A stretch of DNA of 64,000 bases from Spisula solida (taxonomy: Eukaryota; Mollusca; Bivalvia; Venerida; Mactridae): contig OX365948.1 of NCBI GenBank assembly GCA_947247005.1, forward strand, positions 54,853,401 to 54,917,400, written 5' to 3'. A program made the translations under genes and the position numbers. Below the pieces are notes generated by a model that saw only the letters and a list, made by a program, of their open reading frames with translations, was not told where the DNA came from and did not search any database. Positions 13,223 to 24,129 of this stretch are shown piece by piece; within the stretch, counting starts at the first letter, position 1; each line of letters starts with the position of its first letter.

Positions 13223-15470
13223 GAGTGCATGGAAACCAACCCAATGACTTTCAAGTCAATAAATGTGGACTTTCTGAAATATTGCCAACTCCGCGTCTGA
13301 CAACATGGCTTTAATTGTACAAATATATTCCTTATAAGGAAATAGCCAATACAATAACGCCAACGAAACTGTTTCTGGAACTGTCTGATTCATTAAAAGT
13401 AGAAGTTTTCCAGTAAATCACAATATACCATCAGACATTACGTGTGACTGCATAAGTTGTTAATCTAACAAACGGTCCGGGGTCCCGCAATGCTATGTCT
13501 GATCTATATGGCCGCTTCGAGATTGCCTGCGCGATAACTTCTCAAGAAAACATCAATTTATTCAATTTTACGATGTTGTTAGTTCTCCTAATCTAAGATA
13601 TTACAAACAAATAAATTCCGATTCATTTGATGCTTGACGACGGAAAAATAATAAAACTATCCAACATGCTGGATTGGATTTGGAGAAGCGGAGACAGCTC
13701 CGGAGAACTGTAAGGTATCGGAGAATATCTGATACCATACTGCCGGGGAAAAGATGGCGGGATGGAAGTCGGTAATTTACATTAGATACGAAATGAATTC
13801 CAGATACGTGTGAAGTGTAGCCGCATATCTGTGATGTTTCATTGTATATTGTATTGTTGTTATGTTTTGACAATGATTTATGGCATCGTAAACCTGGTAT
13901 TGTTGGTATTGTTGCTCTTGGTGACACTGTAAGACATGACAACAGCTATCCACACTGCCCACATACATGAGCTGTGTGGGGATAGATGCATGTCGTATGT
14001 TTGAGACAATCTACATTTTATAGTGGTACTTAAACTGTTGACCCCTGAACTTAGTACTTAGTAGCGCTTTTAGTTTTATTATTCATTTTTATGTTGGGCA
14101 GTGTGGCTTTTGATCTGTGATTTTGTTCTTCTTTGTGTGCCTTTCGTACTATTTCGGTTTTTGTCTTTTTGAATGTACATTTTTTTTTCTATTAATGTTC
14201 TTGATAATTGTGCGAAAAATATACTACTATACGGGGTGTGTCAATAATACAGTTTGCTCAAGTAATCGTATGCAGTTGTGATATACTAGTACATGTAGTA
14301 GTCATGTATGCATGTTTTCAACTGAAGTCTTCATTTGAATATAAGTATAACTTTGATATTTGCCAGTAAGTCATATATTTTATTTTTATACATTACTTGT
14401 CTTTACACGCTTCGCTTACACAAGATTACTGCTTTATGTTTGTACAAAGGTAAATATAATTATGGGGTGGTATTCACAAACGTTTTTAAGAATCTTAAGG
14501 GAAAACTTTGAATTTTCGTTAAATAGAAAATGTCCTTAAGTGTATCAACTAAACAGGAACTGCAAGATTGACTGTAACTTTTGTTTACATTGTGTAGATT
14601 CATTGTGTAAAGAGCTACTATTATCACAAAGAAAACATGGATTATTCTTCGTTTCTTGGGAAATATGTGCAGCTCTATTTATTTAACTTTAACTAATATT
14701 CATGTTTGCCCTAAGATGCTTTGTAAATACCAGCCTTGGAATATATTGCTTGACACCACATTTAAACGATTACAACAGAAGTTGTGTCACCACGACACCT
14801 CTACGAGTGTATAGGAGCTGCTGATTCTCACCGATAGCCAGTGAGCAGTCGTCGAGACGCATCTCGTGTGGTAACAGTTTGAATTAGGTGGTGTTTGCAA
14901 TATGAGTGATTTCGAAAACGAGTCTCACTTTAATTACATTTGTCATTTGTACTACAGATGTGGACAAAATATATTTAAATGTACCATCATGTTAAATCAT
15001 CAGTATTGGAACAATGTAAGCGCCTAAATTGAATAACCGATTTTGCTTATAAAACTTAACAAAATCTATTACTAAAGATAGCGTTGCACAACGGACGACC
15101 GCACTTGTCTCCCAACCTTATAACGTATACATGTATTGCTAGAACATTTTCTATTAAGATACTGCATGCAGTATGTTGTATTTTTCATAATTTCACCGTG
15201 ACGGGTTTTTATGTAGAAACACGTGTTGTGGATGATGTATAAATCGTGAATAAATATTTGTCTGTCTGTAAGCTATTTGTATACATAATTTGTGGATCAG
15301 ACGATATATTGATTATCTACATTCCAATAAAATCTGACTGGAATTTTTATACGACTATAATAATTATTCTGGTCGCATAAAACACGATAAAGACAAGACG
15401 ACATAAAATATATGGGTCACGTGATATCTGTAATAAAATTATGGTAAATCTCATAATGTCGTCAAGTAAA
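13223..15470. other. Intergenic-type stretch with one family A copy
   Basis: No credible frame was found; the 113-codon minus frame at 13,601-13,942 has no motif. A small hairpin (CCACACTGC / GCTGTGTGG) lies at about 13,951-13,981. A diverged family A copy (+) lies at about 14,045-14,190 and is recognised by tatgttgggcagtgtggc and gtgtgcctttcg. The segment 14,755-14,900 begins acaccaca and ends tggtgt, and could be a decayed inverted-repeat element. Confidence 0.5.
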
Positions 15471-15520
15471 AAGATAATAACAAATCGGACAGAGAACGCA
15501 GGAGACCGTTAACATGGGCG

Positions 15521-15536
15521 AGCGCTACGTAGCGCT
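15521..15536. repeat. Perfect 16-bp palindrome
   Basis: AGCGCTACGTAGCGCT equals its own reverse complement. It is GC-rich in AT-rich surroundings. No function is inferred. Confidence 0.6.
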
Positions 15537-15751
15537 TTCCACCGGAGGTAATCCTTGCCTTTTATATTTAATTGAACGGGAGGTAACTGAATAAAGGCGC
15601 ACGGTAGCGCTTTGCTTAGGCAACGGATCCCAGCAATTAACTGAAACAACAGATCAGTTTGTAATCATTCCATTAGAAATATAGGTATACTCAAGAAAGT
15701 AATATCGTCAGAATACAGAAAATACAAAAAGGTGGTGAAACTATGCTTTTG

Positions 15752-15778
15752 GTTTGTTTGTTTGTTTGTTTGTTTGTT
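15752..15778 (+). repeat. (TTTG)n microsatellite
   Basis: About seven consecutive tttg units, followed by a short ta run. Confidence 0.9.
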
Positions 15779-16864
15779 AATTTATATATATATATGAGGC
15801 TACTGTATATTGTCTTATATAAATGTAATTTTATTGCTTATTTTTGTAAATATAAAATTTAGTAGGTATAGTTAAAACTCTTTTAGTGTAGTCTTTGAAA
15901 AACCATTGAGCTTGTCTGAAAATATGAAAATGAGCTGTACCAAATAAAATATACGTAAACCTAAAAAAACCCGATCAACAAAGGCACTAAAAGGACACAG
16001 ATAACTAGTACAAGTCATACATGTAAGGACAAACATAACACGAACAAGAAAAATATGAAATGGACTTGACTTATCTCTTGTGGTCAGTATGTGGTAAGCG
16101 TATTTCTCATTTCCACACATGTTTCGTTAGCTCTTTTAAATGTATTCAAGAGACATTACAATATTTCTAAAAATTGCAGAAATGACCTGGATAATACTGT
16201 AGATATATGGCGACAGAAACAGCAGTTAGAAATAGATAAAGTATGTACACTTGCCTGAAAGAGTCGATACTGAAATTACGAGAGGAGTTTGAGAAGCGCC
16301 TATTAGAAACAGCTCATCACTTGTCTCGTTGGATTGGTATCAATGGATTTAATTAGGATCGGTTTCAGTTAAGATAACACATATTTAGAACTTTTATTTC
16401 TGTCAGTTAGGGACGGCTCTAACGAAGAGAACGATATTAGAAAAGCGACTCTCTGTGCTCTGAAATGAAAGTGATGAATGAAATTTAAATTGCGTCTAGC
16501 TGTATTGTCAGTGCCATCCATCGTCTGTCGCATTACATTGCCATTATGTCGCACTGGTCTTTCGCTATTTTATCGAAAAGTGAACTGTCGATTGCAACCT
16601 TTGAAACACGATCATTCTCATTTGAGAAAATAAGAAGAAAAAGGTTTAATTTTAAAACACATTTTAAGAGATACTTAAACAAATTGCCACGAAGACAAAC
16701 TATTTGATATATGTTCAATAATTGAGTATGCATGAACTTCACATCGAACTTTTGCTATACCATTTACAGTAATTCTTAAACGCTTCAGATCTTTTTTTTG
16801 ACACTGGAAATTAGGACTTGCAGTGGTTTAGTTCCATTTTCAAGTTAAGCGCTGTGCTTTTCTT

Positions 16865-17035
16865 GACTAATTGATCCCTGTGTTTATTAGGTTCCTGAGT
16901 GTATTACACTGTACCTAGCACGAGTGTTTATTTTCTGCCGGTTTACAGTCCTATACAATGACCGGTTGACCTAATAAGTTTCCTAGAATTAATTTCCAAC
17001 CAAGTGCTAACTTCCTTTTTCGAAACACTCTGAAA
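16865..17035 (+). repeat. Fragment related to the U1/U2 tandem unit
   Basis: The stretch from gccggtttacagtc through ccggttgacctaataag to aagtgctaacttcc resembles 34,990-35,100 (U1) and 43,925-44,020 (U2). Like U1, it runs directly into a family A element. Identity is modest but the order of blocks is the same. Confidence 0.5.
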
Positions 17036-17423
17036 AAGATTATATTAAGTTACACAGGGAAGGCAGCACTCAACTTAACCAGCCGAGCACAGAAAACATT
17101 AAAAACATACAAAGCACAATGCCTAACTGAACCAACCGAGCACAGGAAACATAAAACACATAAAGACGCAATGCACAACTAAACAAGCACAGATCCGCCC
17201 AAGTCCAAGCTGTCGAAAAGTATAATAAATAATTTTAGCTGACTGACCCAGTTTCCACAGCAAAAGGACTATAATGCCTAGTTTTAGCTGTCAGAAATTT
17301 TAAACGAAGAAGTGCCCAACACACTACCGTCCAAGAAAATTAAACATCCCTAGTCCACCTGTTTAAAAGCTGAATAGAAACGATTCAGCAACCAAAAGGC
17401 GCCTACGCTGAATGACCTAGTTA
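17032..17423 (-). repeat. Family A element, long compound copy
   Basis: Starts gaaaaagattatatt and continues acagggaaggcagcactcaac. It ends with the opposite terminus, cgctgaatgacctagtta. The interior holds duplicated sub-blocks: two head-like ccgagcaca...aaacata segments and several agctgtc(a/g) segments. About 220 bases (17,090-17,315) are nearly identical to 25,110-25,327, so the two copies are close relatives. Confidence 0.7.
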
Positions 17424-18187
17424 CAACAGTGAAACCATATCCACATGATTTGACAGTAGCCAATATCACGGTATACCATACTAGTATTAAGCTTTCCATA
17501 TTCCCAATGTCACATTCAAAAATATAGGAGCCAGACTCCAGGAAAACCTGCTTTTTGACAAAAATATTGACTTTAAGATTTTCCATAGTATTACAGGATA
17601 ATGTTAAATAAGCAAATTGCAAACGAAATTGTGTAAATATCTTGAGTGTTAAGGAAGTTACAGCTGTTATTGTAGAGTCCTATACTGAGCTTTTTTTGTG
17701 ACGTCGCCGACGTCATTCAAACGTTATTCGACGTAACTGAAATAAGTATTTCATTATTACACCATTTGATCAATTCTTGACATAAACTGTTCAAAATAGT
17801 ACCAAATTCTATAATTATGTTTCACATTTCAAAATATATATCAAAATCAAAATTGTTTGCATTCAGAGAAAGGCTACTTCTGTTTTAAAGAACTAAATCA
17901 TCGTTTTTCTCAATCGGAGTACTTTTCTGAAATGGGCACCATAGCAACGAAGTATGTGTTTTCGACATAATTTATCGGAAAATTTAAAGCTAAGGTATAG
18001 TACTATATGGGTCAATTACTTAAAAAAGAATCAATATATATGTATTTTTCCTTATTTTAGAGCTTTATCAAAATCGTGTTACAAATAGTATTTACATAAT
18101 GTCATTATAGCAGGGTTTTCTCGAGACTGGCTTATATGTATATTATAAGTAATGTAAAACAAAGAACAACAAAACAAAATCTTCCAC
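17424..18187. other. No feature recognised
   Basis: AT-rich sequence with no convincing frame or repeat apart from short A/T runs. Confidence 0.5.
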
Positions 18188-18265
18188 AATCCGAGAATCG
18201 AAACGGATCTTCTGGATCTAGTGAGTCATTATTAGCGTTATACCAACTGAACTAGCCTGGGCGGT
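18188..18265 (-). pseudogene. tRNA-derived fragment
   Basis: Read on the minus strand it has an A-box-like TAGTTCAGTTGG and a B-box-like GTTTCGATTCTC at tRNA-like spacing. Pairing in the anticodon and T stems is imperfect, and the acceptor stem is not recognisable. It is likely a tRNA pseudogene or the head of a tRNA-derived SINE, not a working tRNA. Confidence 0.45.
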
Positions 18266-18359
18266 TGTTGTGTTCAAATGAACACCCCAATAGGTGTATA
18301 TTTGGGAATAGCCTAATACATACCAATAATTCATATTTGCGTTTCCCCAGTTAAACCTT

Positions 18360-18860
18360 AATTATGCCATTATATTTTGCCGCTGTCACTGTTTACGTGC
18401 ATGTTTATACTGCATTGCCTCCTTGTGATGTAAGATGTGGTATTTCCTTCTTGACGTCTTGATTTATTCTTACATAATTCTGACGTTTGGTCTTACAAGA
18501 TTATGTTGTTGCTTTTTTATTATTGCGCTTCCTCGTAAATATCCATTGGGTTTGACAGTTACTATCATTACCATTGCAGAAGAGTGGGTATGTTGTAATG
18601 GCATAATGTAATGAATTGTTTCTGAACAAACACAATACTTAATTTAATTATATGAAAGGGAGAATGGAGCTGTTACGGAGAACGCCTTTCTAACGATTAC
18701 TGCTTCGAAAAGCATGAATGGAAAATCCGCAGTTCTAAACGTTTTTACATGGTTTTGCTTATCACTTGTATCACATAGCAGGAATATTTGAACTCAAATA
18801 TTGAACTGTAAACTGGCATAGACAGTGACATTACTGTATTAAGCGATTGGGCAATGGAAC
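18360..18860 (+). repeat. X-family block X1 (no minisatellite)
   Basis: The block with taattctgacgtttggtctta, then tgacagttactatcattaccattgcag, then acaatacttaatttaatta, matches 25,790-26,030 (X2) and 29,660-29,870 (X3). In those two copies the next sequence is the 37-bp minisatellite. Here the flank passes directly into the post-array segment (ggaatatttgaactcaaat...ctggcatagacagtgac at 18,780-18,840). X1 is therefore an array-free paralogue. Confidence 0.7.
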
Positions 18861-19120
18861 CTTGTAGTTCGAATATATGTTTTGTGAATCATTTATTACC
18901 ATCGAAATAATGATTATTATGAATTCCACCAATGTGCACATTATCTGCGCAATAATGTCAATCAATCAATGTCTGTGCTTTTTAAGTATCCCGTATCCTT
19001 CTGGGTCAATGAATTACTTTTAACTAACTTAAAATTCAAATCTGAGACATAAATGTTTTCTTCCACATGCTGTAAAGAATAGTCCCCATTCCGTTTATTA
19101 CATCAGCATTGTCATAAGAA

Positions 19121-19303
19121 AGCGATACGAGAAAGTCGGTCAGTGAAGTCAGCACCCAACTTAAAAAGCCGAGCACAGAAAATAGAACAACATCACATAC
19201 ATGTACTACAATTATCTGACACAGTGCCCAACACATAACGGAACGAGAAAATGAACTTATTCGCTGATTACCCAAGTTTCAGCTGTCAAAAGATCGAAAA
19301 CCC
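19121..19303 (-). repeat. Family A element
   Basis: Contains agtcagcacccaacttaaaaagccgagcacagaaaat, then cagtgcccaacacataac and caagtttcagctgtcaaaag, the family A blocks in reverse order and orientation. Confidence 0.65.
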
Positions 19304-19312
19304 AACTCATAA

Positions 19313-19535
19313 GTCTTGAATTGCAGCCGTCGCCAAAGCTGCTACATTTGGTATTTGATCGAAATGCGTGCCGACCTGCACTCATCACCCGATAGTCTGA
19401 TATTTGTATTGTTTAGACACATTAATACAGAAATTTGCGCACAGTTGCAGACAACGACGTATATGGTAACACAGTCCAATCACTTAATACAGTTATATCA
19501 CTCGCTATGCCAGATCACAGTTCAATGTGTGGTTG
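19313..19535 (-). repeat. X-family fragment, inverted
   Basis: On the minus strand it matches the segment that follows the minisatellite in X2 and X3 (gtgttaccatatacg, gcaaatttctgtattaatgtgtctaaacaat). Its left end matches the gtcgccaaagct end of the X ORF1 copies. Middle parts are missing, so it is a truncated inverted copy. Confidence 0.6.
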
Positions 19536-19830
19536 CTATTGTGATATAAGTTAAAAAAGTTACCAATTTTCGAGGGCTGCTTTCAACAGTATAGCCGTCC
19601 AGCCACCCTTTGACATTTTAACTCCTCCTGGTCATTGGGCTACCTTTAGAAACCTGCGTTTGAGTCTCCCTTGGAAGACTATTTCTCGCCTGGTGGGTGG
19701 GTGTGCAGCCAACATCGACCTGTGGCGCCAAGGACTATCGAACATGTTCAGACACAGCTATCACTGGTACAAATTCACACCTTGGTCGAATGGAGCATGT
19801 GGGTTATTCTTGTTCAGAGTAATTAAGCTG

Positions 19831-19892
19831 TGGTCCAGACGGGGGGTCTCTCGATCCCGAAGCGCGTGCCCTACCCTATGCCACCGCTCCCC
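19831..19892 (-). pseudogene. tRNA-derived fragment
   Basis: The minus strand reads ggtggcatagggtagggcac, like a D-arm/A-box region, then gcgcttcgggatcgaga, like an anticodon arm. The T arm/B box is not preserved (ccccccgtctgg). It is probably a decayed tRNA-derived repeat. Confidence 0.35.
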
Positions 19893-20290
19893 AGTATCAT
19901 AAATAAGCAGAATCATGCAAATATTTAGAATATCAGATATATCTTACTCAATCACAATTTTATCGCAGCTTGAATCTTTATAGATTGGTGCGTTCTCTGT
20001 TATATCTCCATACACTCCCTTACAGATAATTAGATTAAGTGTTGTATTTGTTAAGAACAATTTAGCAGATTACATTTTACAGCATATCCTTTCCCATGTT
20101 ACGGTAATAACTGCCAAACCCAATGGATACTCTCGATTGAGTGCAAGAACAAAAACACAGTCATCTAAACGTTTAAGACCAAACTAGAATTATTGAAGAA
20201 TAAATCAGCATTATGTGTCGAAATACATGAAGAGGGTTAAGGAAATAAAGACGTCGGGAGGGAAATGTCGCATGTACGTGTAACCTTTTA
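19893..20290. other. No feature recognised
   Basis: AT-rich spacer. The left flank of the next element ends in TTA at 20,288-20,290. Confidence 0.5.
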
Positions 20291-20683
20291 AGGTGCTGCC
20301 TCATGTAGTGGTGTTATTGCAAAAATAAAATTGTCAAATATTCGTGTAATTTTGGTATAGTTGCCTGTGTATATATGCCATAAACAACCACACTGGCATT
20401 TAAAATAACTTCGGAAACATCGGCATTTTGTAGTTATTTAGTATTTTTACATCCAAAATTCTATAGGGTATTTTAAAATACCCTATAGAATTAACACTAC
20501 TACGTTTTTGTATCACTGAAATGTGTTTGCATTCGATGAAAACGAATTGAGTGGTTCAAATTGCTTATTTGCCATAAACATTTCACAAGGCAATCGTCAG
20601 TAGCTTTCTTTTACATTGATACTTGGTTAGGTAGGACAATTAGGTCATACACGAAGTTTAGCCAATTATGCGAGGCGGCACCT
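20291..20683. mobile_element. Family F miniature DNA transposon, copy 1
   Basis: The element begins AGGTGCTGCCTCA and ends with the near inverse (cgaggcggcacct), giving inverted ends of about 13 bases. It is flanked by TTA on both sides (20,288-20,290 and 20,684-20,686). A TTA target duplication and short inverted ends fit PIF/Harbinger-type MITEs, but there is no transposase to confirm this. A perfect 36-base palindrome lies inside (20,457-20,492). The second copy, at 56,917-57,454, supports both borders. Confidence 0.7.
20457..20492. repeat. Perfect 36-bp palindrome in family F
   Basis: Each arm is AATTCTATAGGGTATTTT, meeting its exact reverse complement with no spacer. The other family F copy has a perfect 32-base version, shortened symmetrically at the centre. 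Confidence 0.9.
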
Positions 20684-20706
20684 TTACACGTGCAATAAAC
20701 CGACGG

Positions 20707-20820
20707 TGATATTTGAATTTCAAAATGATATTTGAATTTCAAAATGATATTTGAATTTCAAAATGATATTTGAATTTTAAAATGATATTTGAATTTCAAA
20801 ATGATATTTGAATTTCAAAA
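20707..20820 (+). repeat. 19-bp tandem repeat, 6 units
   Basis: Six units of TGATATTTGAATTTCAAAA, with a single substitution (c to t) in the fourth unit. It lies 24 bases beyond the family F element. The near-perfect identity implies recent expansion. Confidence 0.95.
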
Positions 20821-20930
20821 TTTCTAGTACATGTATTTGTATTTTATAGTGTGTTTTTGAATCCAGAACGTTTTGTTGGTATCATTCAATATTTGAAGTA
20901 ACCATCCTTATAAGATCAGGATCGACATGG

Positions 20931-21148
20931 TAATTCTATGTCATTCAGCTTTTTTGAGAGCTGGGACCTGTGCGTCTGATGTTTTGACATCTGAAACTTG
21001 GGATTTCAGAGGTTAAGTTAATTGTCTTGTTCAGTTAAGTGTTGTGTATTGTGTCGTGTAATTGTGGTACGTGATGTTTTTTATGTTTCTGTGCTCGGCT
21101 GGTTAAATTGAGTGCTGCCTTACCTGTCCGATTTTCTATTATCTGTTT
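20931..21148 (+). repeat. Family A element, full length
   Basis: Runs from tgtcattcagc through gagagctgggacctg, tctgaaacttggg, gtgttgtgtattgtg and tgctcggctggttaa, to the terminal ctgtccgattttctattatc. It has no inverted ends, no tRNA-type promoter boxes and no obvious target duplication. Confidence 0.75.
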
Positions 21149-21457
21149 TTCATTTGAGGCCCCTTTCGGGTAACCCCGTTTATTTTTCATTTATAATACA
21201 TTTAACAACAAGATAGAAAAATATGTCAATTACATGCTAACATTATATCATTTTGCTGACAAATGTATGTTCAACAATGTTTTTCATTTATAATTTTGTC
21301 CCATTTACTTTTGCATATGGGTATGAAGTTAAAAAAAATATGATAATGGAAGTTTTCAAAAAGGTATAAAGTAAAAAAAGAGGGGGGGGGGGGTCTGACC
21401 GCATTTCTATTATCTTGATGGATACCAACGATCGTATATACTTTAACATCATATATA

Positions 21458-21637
21458 TCTGAAATCTGTATCTCAAGGCTCTCTTACGAGCCTATTTTCA
21501 TGAAAATCATGTTGAACAAACTGAAGTTTAAAAAGCTTGTTTTTCCATAAGTAAAGAGTAGTTTTCAGACAGTTGTTTTCTTCTTTTTTTCTCAAAATTT
21601 TGATTTTGTACTTACGACCTTCTAATTCTAAGCAAGT
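21458..21637 (+). mobile_element. Family B miniature element, left-degraded
   Basis: Matches 27,170-27,345 through aatctgtatctcaaggc, gcctattttcatgaaaatc, aaactgaagtttaaaaagc and ttgtacttacgaccttctaa. The right end is attctaagcaag instead of attctaagccagcg, and the left inverted end is gone. A G-run lies just upstream at 21,381-21,392. Confidence 0.65.
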
Positions 21638-21839
21638 GCAATGCTTCTCGTAAAATATATCGGCGTTAACAATAACACACATACTCACACACAGACTCTT
21701 CAATGTCTGTTGATTCGATCATACTTTCTTCAATAAGACGTATACCACAAACGGTATCATTTTGCCTCTAATCGTATTTGAAAATGAGTTATCGTCTTCA
21801 TTAGTTTAGAAAAAAAATGCATCAACATTTAAACGTCTT

Positions 21840-21960
21840 ACATGTCGTCGTTTGAATTTATGGGTTGCATTATCATGTCAAGAAACCTCCAGAGAAAAAT
21901 AATCAAACCTAAAGTGTGTTTGGTTAAGCCAAGCTAGAAAAGTTACAATCTCGGAGAATT
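21840..21960 (-). repeat. Module E fragment, inverted
   Basis: Reverse-strand match to the ctttgattaatcaaacgca...gattatttttctctggagg...ttcaaacgacgac module. That module occurs at 25,345-25,600, 29,240-29,370, 33,115-33,390 and 42,030-42,290. Confidence 0.6.
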
Positions 21961-22099
21961 ACATTAGATAATTGAATATTTGAAGATTTAAATCAAGAAC
22001 AAGTGACGACTTGATGCCTGTATAGGATATTGTGGGGCAATAATAAACAGAACATAATGCAGCATGTGAAAGACACACGGGACACAGTTAAACTAGTGT

Positions 22100-22250
22100 A
22101 AAAATAATGAATGATCGGACTGCGATGGCAGCACTCAACAGCAATAACGAAGACCACAAGCACTCAACACAAGGCCTAACATAAAACTGAAAGTGAAAAT
22201 GAAAAGAAACCACTACAAGGTCTAGTTTTAGCTGTAAAAAACTACAAGAT
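22100..22250 (-). repeat. Family A element, partial
   Basis: Contains gatcggactgcgatggcagcactcaacagcaataacg, then tagttttagctgtaaaaaac. It is diverged and truncated. Confidence 0.55.
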
Positions 22251-22805
22251 TCAAGAATCACTAGCATAACCCGTATAATGTACATGTTATGTGATTAGGG
22301 TTAATAAAAATGATTTGATGAATAAAACTCAATCTATATAGGATCATGACATGCAATTTTAATAACATAAAACATTTCCACGGAATTTTTAATGTGGGAT
22401 CTGACTGTACATTTTTTGTATTTGAAAACTCAATTTGAATTACGCATTGCAATACAAAGCAAGGGGCTATCGTTGAAATCTGCTTGGGAATTTAAATGAA
22501 TGTATCAAACAAACCTTCAGGGATTAATATATTAATATGTGCACTACATGTATTCACATCCACCCAATGTACAGATAATCCCAATGAAAACAAAGAAGGT
22601 TGGGGAAGTTGATAAACATAAGGTCTAGGCGGATGAATATGTCCGAATAATACTAACGTACAAACAGTACACAATACGTTAGAAAAAATAATCTGCCTAA
22701 TTATCAATACTCTCGTATTCAGCAGATTCGTATTTCACATAAATGTTTCACAAAGACTACCCATAAATAACTAATATTTCCATAACATTTGGAATTTCCA
22801 TAAAA

Positions 22806-22930
22806 GTGAATCAACTGATAAGGCGTATCAAGTTTGAATTATACAGATTGTCAAATATTCATGATGAATGGAATAGGAAGCGCTGGGATTTGATAATTTC
22901 ATTTATAAATGATTCAATTTGGAAACAATA
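22806..22930 (+). other. X ORF2 copy (unknown peptide)
   Basis: The frame begins with GTG, not ATG: vNQLIRRIKFELYRLSNIH then DEWNRKRWDLIISFIND. It aligns with 31,560-31,765 (minus) and with two broken copies. Against the 31.6 kb copy I count about 4 silent and 5 replacement differences, slightly fewer replacements than neutral, but numbers are tiny. Beyond about 22,930 the frame runs on into unrelated sequence and a tandem array. The peptide is not recognised. Confidence 0.3.
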
Positions 22931-23050
22931 TCGATATGCGAAGTTTCGAAATGAATGCACACAACTTACTTTGCGTAACCCACATACAATTTGGCCCACA
23001 AACTACGTCACGGGAGCACACGGCCAAGTATTTTAAAGGAAAGGCAAGCG

Positions 23051-23189
23051 TTCAACCGATTGTACATTTACCCCACCGTTCAACCGACTGTATATTTACC
23101 CCACCGTTCAACCGACTGTACATTAACCCCCACCGTTAAACCCACTGTACATTTACCCCACCGTTCAATCGACTGTAAATTTACGCCAG
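23051..23189 (+). repeat. 28-bp tandem repeat, ~5 units
   Basis: Units of the form caaccgactgtacatttacc followed by ccaccgtt. Individual units carry 1-4 substitutions and one has an extra c. The overlapping reading frames here are products of the array. Confidence 0.9.
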
Positions 23190-23570
23190 ATCATTGAGTA
23201 CATGTAGTAAGTCAGCTGTACCATTATGTAATCTGGACAACTCTGAGAAACGAAGTCGTTTATAGTCATTTTGACATTCGTACAGCAATGTTCTACTTAT
23301 TGTAACAACATTAATTATAATTAATGCTTTGTGACTAAGCTAATAGCCTTGACACATTTATGTTTCAATGCTACAGTCCCTGTACCGTTATTTGCACTGC
23401 TTGCTCCACATGCGTTATACTAAATGTGTATTTTGTAACTCTTTTCTGAACCCTCCTGGGTCGAAAAATAACATTTAACTCAAACATCTCATCTTAAACA
23501 TTCATTTATCCACCAAAATGATATATAGAAAAGCTCCTATCCCGTTTGTTAATGTCAGAATAGCCATAAG

Positions 23571-23822
23571 TCATGAACAACAGTCGTCGCCAAAGCTATT
23601 AAATTCGGTATTGAATCCTAAAATATCGGAGATAAACAATTCAGACAAAGAACTAACATTAAAGAGGTGAACACATATCCATAACTTGTTGCTATAACTG
23701 CCTCTGATGCAAATATCCTCATTTATTTCATGATCCAGTATGAATGGAAAGGCGTCAAACCACTTAACAAGTTTCCTTGTAAGACGATGGTGCTTAAAGA
23801 AAGTATTGAAAATATTCTTCAA
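23571..23822 (-). other. X ORF1 copy (unknown peptide)
   Basis: The frame is 83 codons from a TTG; no ATG opens it. The core EINEDICIRGSYSNKLWICV continues HLFNVSSLSELFISD. The paralogue at 30,926-31,254 reads EINENICIKGSYDNKLWICV. In the compared core I count about 3 silent and at least 13 replacement changes, so there is no sign of purifying selection. No family is recognised. Confidence 0.25.
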
Positions 23823-24129
23823 CCAATAAACTTGACGTTTTTTACCAATTCTATTTCTTTTATCATATCATATTGATTGCATAAGATAAATGACTCACTG
23901 TCCTTTGAAATCACGAGGAATCACTAAACTCAGTAACAACATTGTATTTCTCAGAAATGTCGACCTTTACTCACCAAAACAATCTGATATTGGAATTGTT
24001 TAGACACATTACTACAGACATTTGAACACGGATTAAGACAATGCCATACCCAGCCTGATTCCTTATGTTACGCTCTATGTTAGTTACAAAACACAAAGAT
24101 TTAGTATTGGGGAGAAACTTGTGGGCGTA

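Larger units (their letters stand above)
15471..16860. other. Stretch with palindrome and TTTG microsatellite
   Basis: A family A head fragment (aataacaaatcggacagag) lies at 15,475-15,500. A perfect 16-base palindrome (AGCGCTACGTAGCGCT) is at 15,521-15,536, and a related ggtagcgctttgc lies about 70 bases downstream. A TTTG microsatellite of nearly seven units spans 15,752-15,778. No gene is recognised. Confidence 0.55.
22500..23990 (-). repeat. X-family block X4, inverted
   Basis: Read on the minus strand, this block matches X3 (30,300-32,165) in order: a gtgtctaaacaattcc block, ggtgagtaaaggtcgaca, ORF1 (23,571-23,822), ORF2 (22,806-22,930 on the plus strand), and an end block with ggacatattcatccg and ggtggatgtgaata. 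Compared with X3 it lacks the family B element (X3 30,574-30,793) and two family A insertions (X3 30,402-30,538 and 31,825-32,032). It therefore supplies empty sites for all three. Confidence 0.75.

Noticed and set aside
22909..23197. Overlapping frames across the 28-bp array
   Set aside because: Products of a tandem repeat. The part outside the array is only the ORF2 tail, and all three phases are open.
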